Of a stretch of 55,384 nucleotides of DNA, positions 40,868 to 48,782 are shown piece by piece. Within the stretch, counting starts at the first letter, position 1. The number at the start of each line of letters is the position of its first letter. Position numbers and translations under genes: made by a program. The stretch is from Clostridia bacterium (GTDB taxonomy: Bacteria > Bacillota > Clostridia > Christensenellales > Aristaeellaceae): positions 1-55,384 of the forward strand of contig JAFUXH010000019.1 of the NCBI GenBank assembly GCA_017470945.1. The letters are read 5' to 3'. The notes beneath the pieces were generated by a model. It worked only from the letters and a program-made list of their open reading frames with translations, did not search any database and was not told the DNA's origin.

Positions 40868-42164
40868 GGTCGTCCTTTCCTTCCGTTTCCTCCGCGGGGC
40901 GGAGAAAACGGGGCGCGTTTACGTCGTTGGTTCGATGCAGGCACAGGGCCATCACGAGGAAGAGGGCCACGGTTTTGAAATCGTAATTGCCGCCCAGGCA
41001 CCGCTCCGTCAGGCCGTTCACCGTCAGGTAGGCCATGATCACGCCGCAGAAGCGGTAGGCGTCCCGGTCCAGGCGGGATACGTCCCGGAAAGCGCGCAGC
41101 AGGGCAATGAAAAACAGGGCGAGCCCGATCAGCCCGCAGTTGGCCCACGTTTCCAGGATCACGTTGTGGGCCCCGGTGGTCATGGTGGCCATGAAGGAAT
41201 TTTTCCGCACGCTGAAGGCGGCGTGCACCAGGGCCACCGCCCCGCTGTCCCGCCAGAACATGCCGTAGCCGTAGCCGATCAGGGGGCGGTTGTAGGTCAT
41301 GACGGTGATGATCTGATTCCACAAAGGGATGCGGCCGGTCAGGGTGGCGTCCTTGCCCAGGGCCGCCAAAAAATCCTGCAAAAGGGGCATCAGGGTGAGG
41401 GTCAGCAGCAAAAAGACTCCGTTGATCACGATGTAGCCCAGCCCCAGGGGCAGGCGCACCCGATCGGGGAAAAACAGGGGGACGAAGGATATCAGCACGC
41501 ACAGCACCGCCCCCGTGGCCTGGCACATCAGCAGCAAAACGCCCTGGATCAGCAGCAGCGCCAGCCAGCGGCCCGCCGGCTGACGGCTTTTTTGCTTCTG
41601 CCGAAGCAGCAGGGCGGTGATCAGGATGCCGAAGGAAAGCTCGGTGGCGAAGGCGTTTTTGCTGGGGTACAGGCCCCGCAGGGCCCGCTGGTAGGTGGAG
41701 CCGCTCTCATAAGCCAGGGAGGCGTGCCGAAGCATGAAAATCAGCACGGCCGCCACGAACAGGCCCTGGGCGATGCCCATCAGATCCAGGATCTGATGCA
41801 GGGAATAATATTCTTGCAGCCAGATGACGAACAGGATCGTTACCAGCAGGCGGGCGCAGGTGATCGCCTGCTCCGCCGGGTAATGGGTGGCCAGCATGGA
41901 CATGAGGAAGGTGATCACCCCGTAGCAGTAGATCACGGCGTATTTTTTGTCCAGATGGAGCAATTGAATATCCTGCCAGCGGTCGGCGCTGGACAGAAGG
42001 ATCACCAGGATCTCGACCCCAAAGGCGGCGTATTCCAGCAATTTACCCAGCTTTTCCCCGTACACCAATTCGTAGTTGCCCGGGAAGCCCAGGGCAACCA
42101 ACAGGGAAAACACCACCATCACTTCGATGAAAACGCCCCGGTTTTCACCCCGATTTCGTTCCAT
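40833..42164 (-). CDS. Wzy/O-antigen-ligase-family polymerase
   Basis: A 443-residue membrane protein with about 11 helices and a large extracellular loop. The loop carries GRIPLWNQIITVMTYNRPLIGYGYGMFW ... TTGAHNVILETWANCGLIGL, the conserved Wzy_C/O-antigen-ligase pattern with the essential-type His. It would join repeat units on the outer face or transfer chains to an acceptor. The cytoplasmic C-terminal tail contains charged residues (RPAEETEGKDDH). It lies between the VanZ-like gene and the flippase. Confidence 0.9.
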   Translation of the reverse strand: MERNRGENRGVFIEVMVVFSLLVALGFPGNYELVYGEKLGKLLEYAAFGVEILVILLSSADRWQDIQLLHLDKKYAVIYCYGVITFLMSMLATHYPAEQAITCARLLVTILFVIWLQEYYSLHQILDLMGIAQGLFVAAVLIFMLRHASLAYESGSTYQRALRGLYPSKNAFATELSFGILITALLLRQKQKSRQPAGRWLALLLIQGVLLLMCQATGAVLCVLISFVPLFFPDRVRLPLGLGYIVINGVFLLLTLTLMPLLQDFLAALGKDATLTGRIPLWNQIITVMTYNRPLIGYGYGMFWRDSGAVALVHAAFSVRKNSFMATMTTGAHNVILETWANCGLIGLALFFIALLRAFRDVSRLDRDAYRFCGVIMAYLTVNGLTERCLGGNYDFKTVALFLVMALCLHRTNDVNAPRFLRPAEETEGKDDHAIGLSASSEQ

Positions 42165-42192
42165 GCCTTCGATCCTTTCCCATAAAAGCGGC

Positions 42193-42906
42193 TTATCCGT
42201 CGCCTGGCTGTCGGTTGGAGCCCGGCCCTTTGAACCAGCGCCGGTACAGCTTGAACGCCCCCAGCCCCAGGCAGGCCCCCACGGTGTTGGCCGCCAGATC
42301 CTCGATATCGCACTGGCCCAGCCGCAGGATCAATTGAACGGCCTCGATCAGGGCGGAGGTGAGCAGCCCCAGGGGGATGATATACCGCCATTTGCCCAGG
42401 CGCCGGGGCTGAATCAGGGGAAACAGCACCCCCAGGGGCAAAAACAGAACCACGTTCATGATCAGGTGCTCCAATGGCTGCAGGGAACGGCGGCGGATGG
42501 CCTCCGAAATGGAGTCAAAGCGCAGCAGGATCTCGGCGGCGCGCCGCTCCGAACGGGAGAAAACGGTGATGTAGCCCACCGCCAGCACGTACAGCAAAAA
42601 CAGCGCGGCCATGCCCTTGTTCGCTTCCCGGAAGTGCTTCCCGAAGTCGTAGACCATCAGGAACGCCCCCACGCACGCCGTCAGGATCAGCAGCGCCAGC
42701 AGGATGAAATCCACGCTGCCCAGGCGGCTGATGATCAGCACCAAAGGCCCGGCGATCAGCGCGTAAACGATCAGCAGCACCGCGGCGATCATGGGCAGGG
42801 CGCTGCGGCTGGCCGTTCTTTTGGCCACGGCCTGAAACAGGTAAAAATACCCGCACAGCAGCAGGATCCCGATCAGGATGAGCTGCATGGCGTTTTGGCT
42901 GCCCAT
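42193..42906 (-). CDS. VanZ-like membrane protein
   Basis: A 237-residue protein with about seven helices. The VanZ-like domain is in the second half: RSLQPLEHLIMNVVLFLPLGVLFPL, then LGLLTSALIEAVQLILRLGQCDIEDLAANTVGACLG, which is the family hallmark. VanZ-like proteins are linked to glycopeptide tolerance and to surface glycans, without a defined reaction. The start is 4 nt after the Wzz/BY-kinase stop, with AAAGGGATGA as ribosome site. Confidence 0.88.
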   Translation of the reverse strand: MGSQNAMQLILIGILLLCGYFYLFQAVAKRTASRSALPMIAAVLLIVYALIAGPLVLIISRLGSVDFILLALLILTACVGAFLMVYDFGKHFREANKGMAALFLLYVLAVGYITVFSRSERRAAEILLRFDSISEAIRRRSLQPLEHLIMNVVLFLPLGVLFPLIQPRRLGKWRYIIPLGLLTSALIEAVQLILRLGQCDIEDLAANTVGACLGLGAFKLYRRWFKGPGSNRQPGDG

Positions 42907-42910
42907 GGGC

Positions 42911-44689
42911 TCATCCCTTTCCGCCGCGTTTTTTGTCCTTGCCTTTGGCCGGCTTTTCTTTTTCTGTTTCTTTCTCGTTCTCTTTTGCCTTTGCCTTTTC
43001 CCGGGGAGGCGCGGGGGCCTCGGCCTCGGGCGGCGTTTCAGCGCCGCTGTTGTCCCAATCGCCGTCCACGCCGATCTTCAATAGGGCCGATACGGTTTCC
43101 TGGTCGGTCATGGGGGCTTCGATGGGGGCGTCGTTGATCAGATCCTCCAGGATGTTCCTGGGCGCGGCGGGGGCGGCTGCGGCAGGCGCGGATGCCCCGC
43201 CGTCCTGTTGCTTTTTCAGGCTGCTCATCAGCTCCTCGTGCTCGGCGGGGCCGCGATGGGCGGGGAAGGCCTCCTCCGCCGGGGCTTCCTTTTTCCGGCG
43301 CTTGCGGGGCTTTGCCTGGGCGCCCAGGCTGCCGCTGCGGCCGGACTGCACGCCGTTCACCACGCACCCCACCACCCGGATGCCGGATTTATCCAGCTTT
43401 TCCAGGGAGCTTTGGATTTCCGGCACCGTGGCGGTATCGTAGCCCACCACGTACAGCGCGTTGTTGGCCACCTGGTTCAGGCTCAGCGTTTCGCTGGCCA
43501 TGCTCACCGGGGCGGCGTCCAGGATCACGTATTCGTATCGCTCGCTCAGCCGCTCGATCAGCTCCACCACCGTGCCGTCCATGGGGATCACGTTGTGCTC
43601 CAGCACCGTGGGCAGAAGATCCAGGTAGCCCGTCAGGGTAGTGATGGCCTCCTCCTCGGTGGCGTCGCCCCGGTACAGGGCGTTCAGCGAGCGGGAGTAA
43701 TCGACCTTGTCCAGGAACAGAGCGCCCAGGCTGGGGTTGTGGGTGTCAAAATCGATCAGCAGCGTGCGGTGCTCCATATCGGATAATTGAATGGCCAGGT
43801 TGGCCGCCACGGTGGATTTGCCCTCCCGCGTGGTGGCCGACGTGACGAAGAAGCAATGGTGCTTTTCCTTGGTGCCCAGGCGGTTGCGCAGGATGTAAGC
43901 GGCGGCGGCGTAATTCTGCGCCACCTCGGAGGAGGAAGCGTCAGCGTCCACCAGGATGGAGGCGTGCTTGCGGAAAAAGGCGTCGTCCCGGGGAATGACC
44001 CCGATGGTTTCCAGGCCGAACAGGTTTTCCACGTCCTTGACGTTGTTCAGCGTGGGGTGCATCAGCAATTCGATCACCGCGAAGCCCACGCCGGCGAAGA
44101 AGCCCAGCGCCGCTAAGAACATCCACACGCTGCTGCTGGAGCCGCCCACGCCCACCAGCGCGGCCTCCGCCTCGTTGATCACCGCCAGGGAGCCCAATTG
44201 CAGCGTTTCCGGCAGCAGGCGGCTGGCGAAATCGACGACGGCGTTCCAGATGGCCACGCCCTCCTCGGCGTTGCGCCAGGTGAGGCGCATTTCAATGATC
44301 TGGGTGGCGTTGTACTGGCTGAGGGCCAGGCTGCCGCGCAGCTGGTCCACCGTGATGCCCAGCAGGCGCTGGTCGTTGATCACGCTGTTCATCACCCGGT
44401 CGCTGCGGATCACGTAGCGCACGGCGTCCATCATATCCTCGGCCAGGTGAAAGTCGTTGTTGTTGGCGCCGGAGGAGTTGTTGATGTACAGTCCGCTGGC
44501 GTTTTTGGTGGTGATGGCGAAGGAGCCGCTGACCTCGTAGCTTTGGAAGGAGGACTGCACGTACGTCATGGCGGACAGGATCAGCCCGAACATGAGGCCT
44601 ACGAACGTCAGTGCCACGATCACCTTCCAGCGCTTTTGCAGGGCGAAGAGCAAATCGCTCACCCGAATTTGGATCCCGCTGTTTCTCAT
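42911..44689 (-). CDS. Wzz chain-length regulator fused to a BY-kinase, with an unusual tail
   Basis: A 592-residue protein. Residues 1-210 are a Wzz-type module with helices at about 24-44 and 188-208. Residues about 260-450 are a bacterial tyrosine kinase: Walker A TSATTREGKST (about 284-293), Walker A' LLIDFDTHNP (about 310-319), Walker B YVILDAAPVS (about 387-396). One chain combining both is the Wzc-like form, seen here in a Gram-positive setting where CapA/CapB are often split. The last 120 residues are Pro/Ala/Glu/Lys-rich and contain no tyrosine, so the usual autophosphorylated Tyr cluster is missing. It starts 16 nt after the MotB-like gene. Confidence 0.9.
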   Translation of the reverse strand: MRNSGIQIRVSDLLFALQKRWKVIVALTFVGLMFGLILSAMTYVQSSFQSYEVSGSFAITTKNASGLYINNSSGANNNDFHLAEDMMDAVRYVIRSDRVMNSVINDQRLLGITVDQLRGSLALSQYNATQIIEMRLTWRNAEEGVAIWNAVVDFASRLLPETLQLGSLAVINEAEAALVGVGGSSSSVWMFLAALGFFAGVGFAVIELLMHPTLNNVKDVENLFGLETIGVIPRDDAFFRKHASILVDADASSSEVAQNYAAAAYILRNRLGTKEKHHCFFVTSATTREGKSTVAANLAIQLSDMEHRTLLIDFDTHNPSLGALFLDKVDYSRSLNALYRGDATEEEAITTLTGYLDLLPTVLEHNVIPMDGTVVELIERLSERYEYVILDAAPVSMASETLSLNQVANNALYVVGYDTATVPEIQSSLEKLDKSGIRVVGCVVNGVQSGRSGSLGAQAKPRKRRKKEAPAEEAFPAHRGPAEHEELMSSLKKQQDGGASAPAAAAPAAPRNILEDLINDAPIEAPMTDQETVSALLKIGVDGDWDNSGAETPPEAEAPAPPREKAKAKENEKETEKEKPAKGKDKKRGGKG

Positions 44690-44705
44690 GCGCTTTCACC
44701 TCTCT

Positions 44706-46442
44706 TTAGCCTCGGGCTTTTCTGCGTTTCCGGATCACCAGGATCAGGGCGGCGGCCGCCGCGAGCGCCGCTGCCGCCACCGCGCCGATGATGACGTAGC
44801 GCATCACATAGGTGGTATGGATGTTGATGGTTTGGATCTCCGCCTGATCCCGCACGGAGATGGGATAACGGCTGTCCTCCTCGCCGTCCTTGATCAGGAA
44901 ATAGCTGCCGGGCTTTAAATCGGTGAAGGACTGCGGGCTGCCGGTGGTGGTCCAGGCGCGGATCAGGGCGCCATCCTCGCTGTACAGGGCCAGGCTGACC
45001 CCCGGCACCTGCACGCTGCTGAATTCATCGGTGATGCCGACGGATACCCGGATCATCCGGTTGGTCAGGGCGATTTCGGTTTCCGTTTCGCCCCCGATGC
45101 GGCCGTCCGCCGTCACAGCCACGGTCTGCTCCGCCCGGGCGGGCTGGTACTGATCCGGCGCGCCGGTTTGCAGGATGTGGTACACCGTGGCTTTTTCGAT
45201 CGTATCGAGGATCAAACTGCCGGTGCTGTCGGTGACCGCCTCGGCAAAGGCCGGGCTGACGCCGCCCTCCCACCGCACGGTAAAGGCCGCGCCCTCGACG
45301 CCCCGGGTGGGGTATAGCTCGTCGGCCACCGTCAGGCGGATCTTGGTGCGCTGGCTGGCGATCCACTGCAGGGGCGGCTCCACGGAGGATTTTTTGCTCA
45401 CCTCCACCGCCACCTCGTCGGGATAGCTGGCGTAGTACGCCGGGATCTCTTTTTGCCGCAGCACGTAGCGGCCCAGGTAAATTTCCTCGCTGACGCCGTA
45501 GCCATCCTCGCCGCAGCGGATTTCAGTCACGGTCTGCCCCGCCCGGTAGCGCAGGGTGCCGTCGGCGGTGACGATATTTTCGTCGGCCACTACCTCAAAG
45601 CTGCCCCCCGCCACCGCAAGGCCCGTTTCCGCGTCGGTCATCTGCACGCGGATCACGTTGCGGGAGGGATACACCGGCACCCGCACCACGTAGGGGTCGG
45701 GCCAGTCGTAGGCCTGGTCCAGCAGGAAGGGCTGGTTGGGGGCGGCGTCGTACCCCGCGGGCTCGGTGAGCTCGTGCAGGATGTACGCCCCTTCCAGCAG
45801 CTTTTCCGGGAAATAGAACGCGCCGGATTCGGTGGTCACGTAGGAGCGGAAGGTGATCCGCTCGGGGTAGTAGGTGTTCAGGATTTGCAGCGCGCCGTTT
45901 TCTTCATACAGCTCGAATTCCACGTTTGCTTCCTTGATGGTGCGGTCGGTTTCCGCGTCCACCAGCATCACGAACACGGCGGATTTCAGCCCGGCGTCCG
46001 GCTGATCCCCGGGGCCTTCGCCCTGGCCGTTGCCGCCGCCTTCTCCCCCGCCGCCCCCCGCGGCGCCGCCGCCCGGCAGGTCCGGGGTGGGCGAGGGCGT
46101 GGGCGTATAGGTGGGGGAAGCAGAGGGGGTGTGATCCGGCAGGATCACGGGGGTCTGCCGGCCCCGGCCGTCCCCGCCGCCGCCATCCCCGCCGCCGTCG
46201 TCGTCGCCGTCGGTCCAGAAGAAGGCGGTGGGCAGGGGGGAAGCGCCGCCGGATTCATTGTCGCCGCCGCCCAGGGCGTCCCCGTAGTAGGGGTCGATCT
46301 CGCTGTTTTCCGGGATATGCACCAGGTACAGGCCCAGCAGCAGGATCACCAGCATCAGCACCAGCAGCAGGGCGCTGAGCAGGTCCGACGCGGGCTGCCA
46401 GAAATTCAGGCTCTCGTCGCCGCGCTTTTTCCGCTTGTTCAT
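44706..46442 (-). CDS. MotB/ExbD-type transmembrane protein carrying SpaA/prealbumin-like extracellular domains
   Basis: About 578 residues. The N-terminus reads KKRGDESLNFWQPASDLLSA and continues as a Leu-rich helix to about residue 41. This is the MotB/ExbD/ZorB-type plug helix, and Asp20 is in the position of the ion-binding Asp. A Gly/Asp/Pro-rich stretch (about 55-150) follows, then four prealbumin/SpaA-like beta-domains (for example VDAETDRTIKEANVEFELYE, TDAETGLAVAGGSFEV, VPGVSLALYSEDGALI). A second helix near the end (YVIIGAVAAAALAAAAALIL) has a basic tail, so both ends are anchored. There is no OmpA peptidoglycan-binding domain and no LPXTG. Its start overlaps the stop of the MotA-EAL gene. 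Confidence 0.78.
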   Translation of the reverse strand: MNKRKKRGDESLNFWQPASDLLSALLLVLMLVILLLGLYLVHIPENSEIDPYYGDALGGGDNESGGASPLPTAFFWTDGDDDGGGDGGGGDGRGRQTPVILPDHTPSASPTYTPTPSPTPDLPGGGAAGGGGGEGGGNGQGEGPGDQPDAGLKSAVFVMLVDAETDRTIKEANVEFELYEENGALQILNTYYPERITFRSYVTTESGAFYFPEKLLEGAYILHELTEPAGYDAAPNQPFLLDQAYDWPDPYVVRVPVYPSRNVIRVQMTDAETGLAVAGGSFEVVADENIVTADGTLRYRAGQTVTEIRCGEDGYGVSEEIYLGRYVLRQKEIPAYYASYPDEVAVEVSKKSSVEPPLQWIASQRTKIRLTVADELYPTRGVEGAAFTVRWEGGVSPAFAEAVTDSTGSLILDTIEKATVYHILQTGAPDQYQPARAEQTVAVTADGRIGGETETEIALTNRMIRVSVGITDEFSSVQVPGVSLALYSEDGALIRAWTTTGSPQSFTDLKPGSYFLIKDGEEDSRYPISVRDQAEIQTINIHTTYVMRYVIIGAVAAAALAAAAALILVIRKRRKARG

Positions 46443-48013
46443 CAAAGCTCATCCTCCGTCATCAGCGCCTCGAATTCCTTCAGCGACGCGGGCTTGGACA
46501 AGAAGAAGCCCTGGCCCTCGGCACAGCCGCACTTGCGCAGCATGGCCAGCTGCTCCATATTTTCGATGCCCTCCACGGCCAGGGTCAGGTGCAGCTTCCT
46601 GGCCTGGTCGAACACGTCGTTGAGGGCGCTTTGATTCTGGCTGCCGGCGAAGCGCCGCAGATCCAGCTTCAGCACGTCGGCCCCCATGTTTTCGACGGCG
46701 TTCAGGGCGATGTAATCCCCGTCGAAGCCGTCCACCACCACCCGGAAACCGGCCTGCCGCAGCTTTTCCTCCGTTTCGATCACGGCGCTGGCCGACTGCA
46801 GGTAGGCGTTTTCGGCGATCTCGATTTCCAGGCTCCGGGGCGGGATGCGGTATTTCTTGATCATATCGGCGAAGAAATCGGCGATATCCATGGCCAGGAT
46901 ATCGGTTTTCGTCACGTTGATGGACAGGGGCACCGGCCGCAGCCCCGCGTCGATCCAGCGGCGGATGGTGAGGCACACATGCTCCCAGATGTACTGATCC
47001 AGCTTGGTGATGTAGCCGTTGCTTTCCAGCACGGGAATGAACACCGCGGGGGACACGGTGCCCAATTTGCTGTGGTTCCAGCGCACCAGGGCCTCCGCCC
47101 CCACGATCTTGCGGGTGTTCAGGTCGAAACGGGACTGAAGATAAAACACGAATTCCCCATCGTGCAGGGCGGACAGGATCTGCGGCATCAAAATCTGCTC
47201 GTTGCCGCCGCCCACCGCCGGGGCCTGGCCGCCCAGGCTGCCGCCGGCCGCGGAGAAGCCGGCGTTTTTGGGCAGCCGCTCCAGCAGCTCCGTGATCTGC
47301 CGGATCTCCTTGCGCTCCCGGTAGCGGATCTGCTCCTCGGCGGAGGGGATGACGTTTTTGTGGAATTCCTCGGTAAAAATGCCCAGGCTGCGGATCATCA
47401 TGTTCCAGGCGATGCGGTACATGATGTTGAACAGCAGCGATAATATTACCCCGGCGATGGAGGTGTAGAAGGCGATTTGGATGCCGCCGAGCAGCGTTTG
47501 CACGCTGGAAAGGGCGGCGTTGACGGTGGTGAAGCCGATGCCCCGGATGCCGATGATCAGGCCGATGAAGGTGCCCAGGATGCCAAGGCCCGTCAGCGTG
47601 CCGGGCAATTGCTGGATCACGCTTTGCCAGCTGTGCAGGGCCAGCACGTCCTCGTTGATGTATTCATCCACGTCGCTGAGCACCTGCCCCGCCTCCCGCT
47701 GGGCGGTCACCTTGTCGCGGTAATCGTGAAACAGGGCGTTCAGGGTGGACTGCTGGAAAAAATCCTCCGTCTGCGCCAGGGCCGCCCAGGCGGACCCGGC
47801 CTGCGCCTCCGTCACCCGCTCGATGCTCTCCAGGCCGTTTTGCAACCCCCGGTAATACTGGATCACCGGCAGCACCCCGAAGCCCACGCCCAGGAACAGC
47901 AGCACCTCCATCAGCACGATGAACACCGTGGATACCTCGTCCGGCGCGTAGGCCGTCAGCAGGATGCCCCCGATGAGGATGAAGAGGATGAACACATACA
48001 TAAATCTGCGCAT
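46442..48013 (-). CDS. MotA/TolQ/ExbB-type channel subunit fused to an EAL domain
   Basis: 523 residues. Four helices at about 4-21, 29-51, 136-158 and 178-200 enclose the family motif LPGTLTGLGILGTFIGLIIG, as in MotA/TolQ/ExbB/ZorA proton-channel proteins. The cytoplasmic loop lies between helices 2 and 3. After a Gly-rich linker (about 255-272) comes a c-di-GMP phosphodiesterase-type EAL domain: GAEALVRW (307-311), SINVTKTDI, LEIEIAENA, VLKLDLRR, VEGIEN and EGQGFFLSKP. The paired Asp motif DDFG reads DGFD (428-431), so activity may be lost or reduced. ATG 48013 follows GGAAAGGG. First gene of the polysaccharide operon. Confidence 0.88.
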   Translation of the reverse strand: MRRFMYVFILFILIGGILLTAYAPDEVSTVFIVLMEVLLFLGVGFGVLPVIQYYRGLQNGLESIERVTEAQAGSAWAALAQTEDFFQQSTLNALFHDYRDKVTAQREAGQVLSDVDEYINEDVLALHSWQSVIQQLPGTLTGLGILGTFIGLIIGIRGIGFTTVNAALSSVQTLLGGIQIAFYTSIAGVILSLLFNIMYRIAWNMMIRSLGIFTEEFHKNVIPSAEEQIRYRERKEIRQITELLERLPKNAGFSAAGGSLGGQAPAVGGGNEQILMPQILSALHDGEFVFYLQSRFDLNTRKIVGAEALVRWNHSKLGTVSPAVFIPVLESNGYITKLDQYIWEHVCLTIRRWIDAGLRPVPLSINVTKTDILAMDIADFFADMIKKYRIPPRSLEIEIAENAYLQSASAVIETEEKLRQAGFRVVVDGFDGDYIALNAVENMGADVLKLDLRRFAGSQNQSALNDVFDQARKLHLTLAVEGIENMEQLAMLRKCGCAEGQGFFLSKPASLKEFEALMTEDEL

Positions 48014-48383
48014 AGAAATACCCTTTCCTGTATAATAGCCGTTTTTGCCCGTACAAGATGCGGGAGGGGGCGGGGGCGACTTCCGCAAGATGGAGTCGCG
48101 CCGCTGCCGAGGAAGAAGACAAATCCTGTCAAGCACGCGTCAAAAATGAATATAAATGCATTTCGCGCATAAGAAGAAAAGCGCCCCGCTGCGGAGACGG
48201 CTTTTCATTTGCAGGGCGGACACTAATTTGTCCGCCTGGGCTGCGCGCGGAAAAAGGCCGGGGAAAACGCAGGATTTTAAATGGAAGAATCTGCTGTTTT
48301 TGGGCGTTTTTTCCAGGATGGTAAGGAGAACTATTTTGGGATGGGAAAGCGCCTTGCCCCTCTCTGTCCGCAGAACGGTGGAT
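48014..48383 (-). other. Long structured leader of the polysaccharide operon
   Basis: About 365 nt between the promoter and the MotA-EAL start without a convincing gene. It holds a perfect 8-bp hairpin (GGCGGACA against TGTCCGCC, 48215-48236) and, just downstream on the transcript, a weaker stem (CGTCTC against GGGGCG, 48183-48202) followed by TTTTCTTCTT. This could be an attenuator. No c-di-GMP-I (GEMM) consensus was found. Confidence 0.4.
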
Positions 48384-48412
48384 ATTGTAGCATAATGTGT
48401 CGAAATTCGCAA
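48384..48412 (-). promoter_or_regulatory. Candidate promoter of the motor/polysaccharide operon
   Basis: TTGCGA (48407-48412), 17 bp and TACAAT (48384-48389) on the minus strand. No better candidate was seen closer to the start codon. The divergent region 48413-48638 shows no gene. Confidence 0.55.
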
Positions 48413-48638
48413 GTGGATATGAAATCCACTAAAATGAATGGACATACATTCGCCGTTTTTTCGCGGGGATCGGATTTTTTTGTGTTATTTATGGACAAAA
48501 ATGGGTCGTCGATCAGTAAGCTTTAACAAACCCTATCGATTGTTAAGAAAATATGAACAAAAATTTTATGGGTTTCTTCCATATATTATGCACTTGTAAA
48601 ATGTGCGCCGGTATGTAACAATTTCGTAAAAACAGCGA

Positions 48639-48668
48639 TTGACAAAGCGCTGGGAAACAGTGTATAAT
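48639..48668 (+). promoter_or_regulatory. Promoter of the substrate-binding lipoprotein gene
   Basis: Consensus TTGACA (48639-48644), 18 bp and TATAAT (48663-48668), 115 nt before the start codon. Confidence 0.78.
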
Positions 48669-48782
48669 GACGGTGGGGTGGTTTGCCCGTTTTCGGCGTG
48701 CCATCCTGCTGATGCAAGGATCATGAATTTTTCGGGGGCGGCCTCCGCCGCGGGGCGCAGCCCTCCGGGAAAGGATTTGCGG

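Noticed and set aside
38111-40978. A 955-residue plus-strand open frame (and similar ones at 30522-32738 and 32939-35176)
   Set aside because: They are His/Gln/Gly-rich shadows of well-supported glycosyltransferase, flippase, heptose and AlgX-like genes on the other strand in GC-rich DNA.
44706-44830. C-terminal helix plus RKRRKARG tail of the MotB-like protein as a sortase sorting signal
   Set aside because: No LPXTG-like motif precedes the helix; two-end membrane anchoring fits better.
44706-48013. Zorya-type phage defence (ZorAB)
   Set aside because: The pair resembles ZorA/ZorB in its membrane parts only. There is no ZorC, ZorD or ZorE gene, no peptidoglycan-binding domain on the MotB-like protein, and the context is polysaccharide synthesis.
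48014-48383. c-di-GMP riboswitch (GEMM) in the operon leader
   Set aside because: The conserved GEMM core sequences were looked for and not found; only simple hairpins are present.
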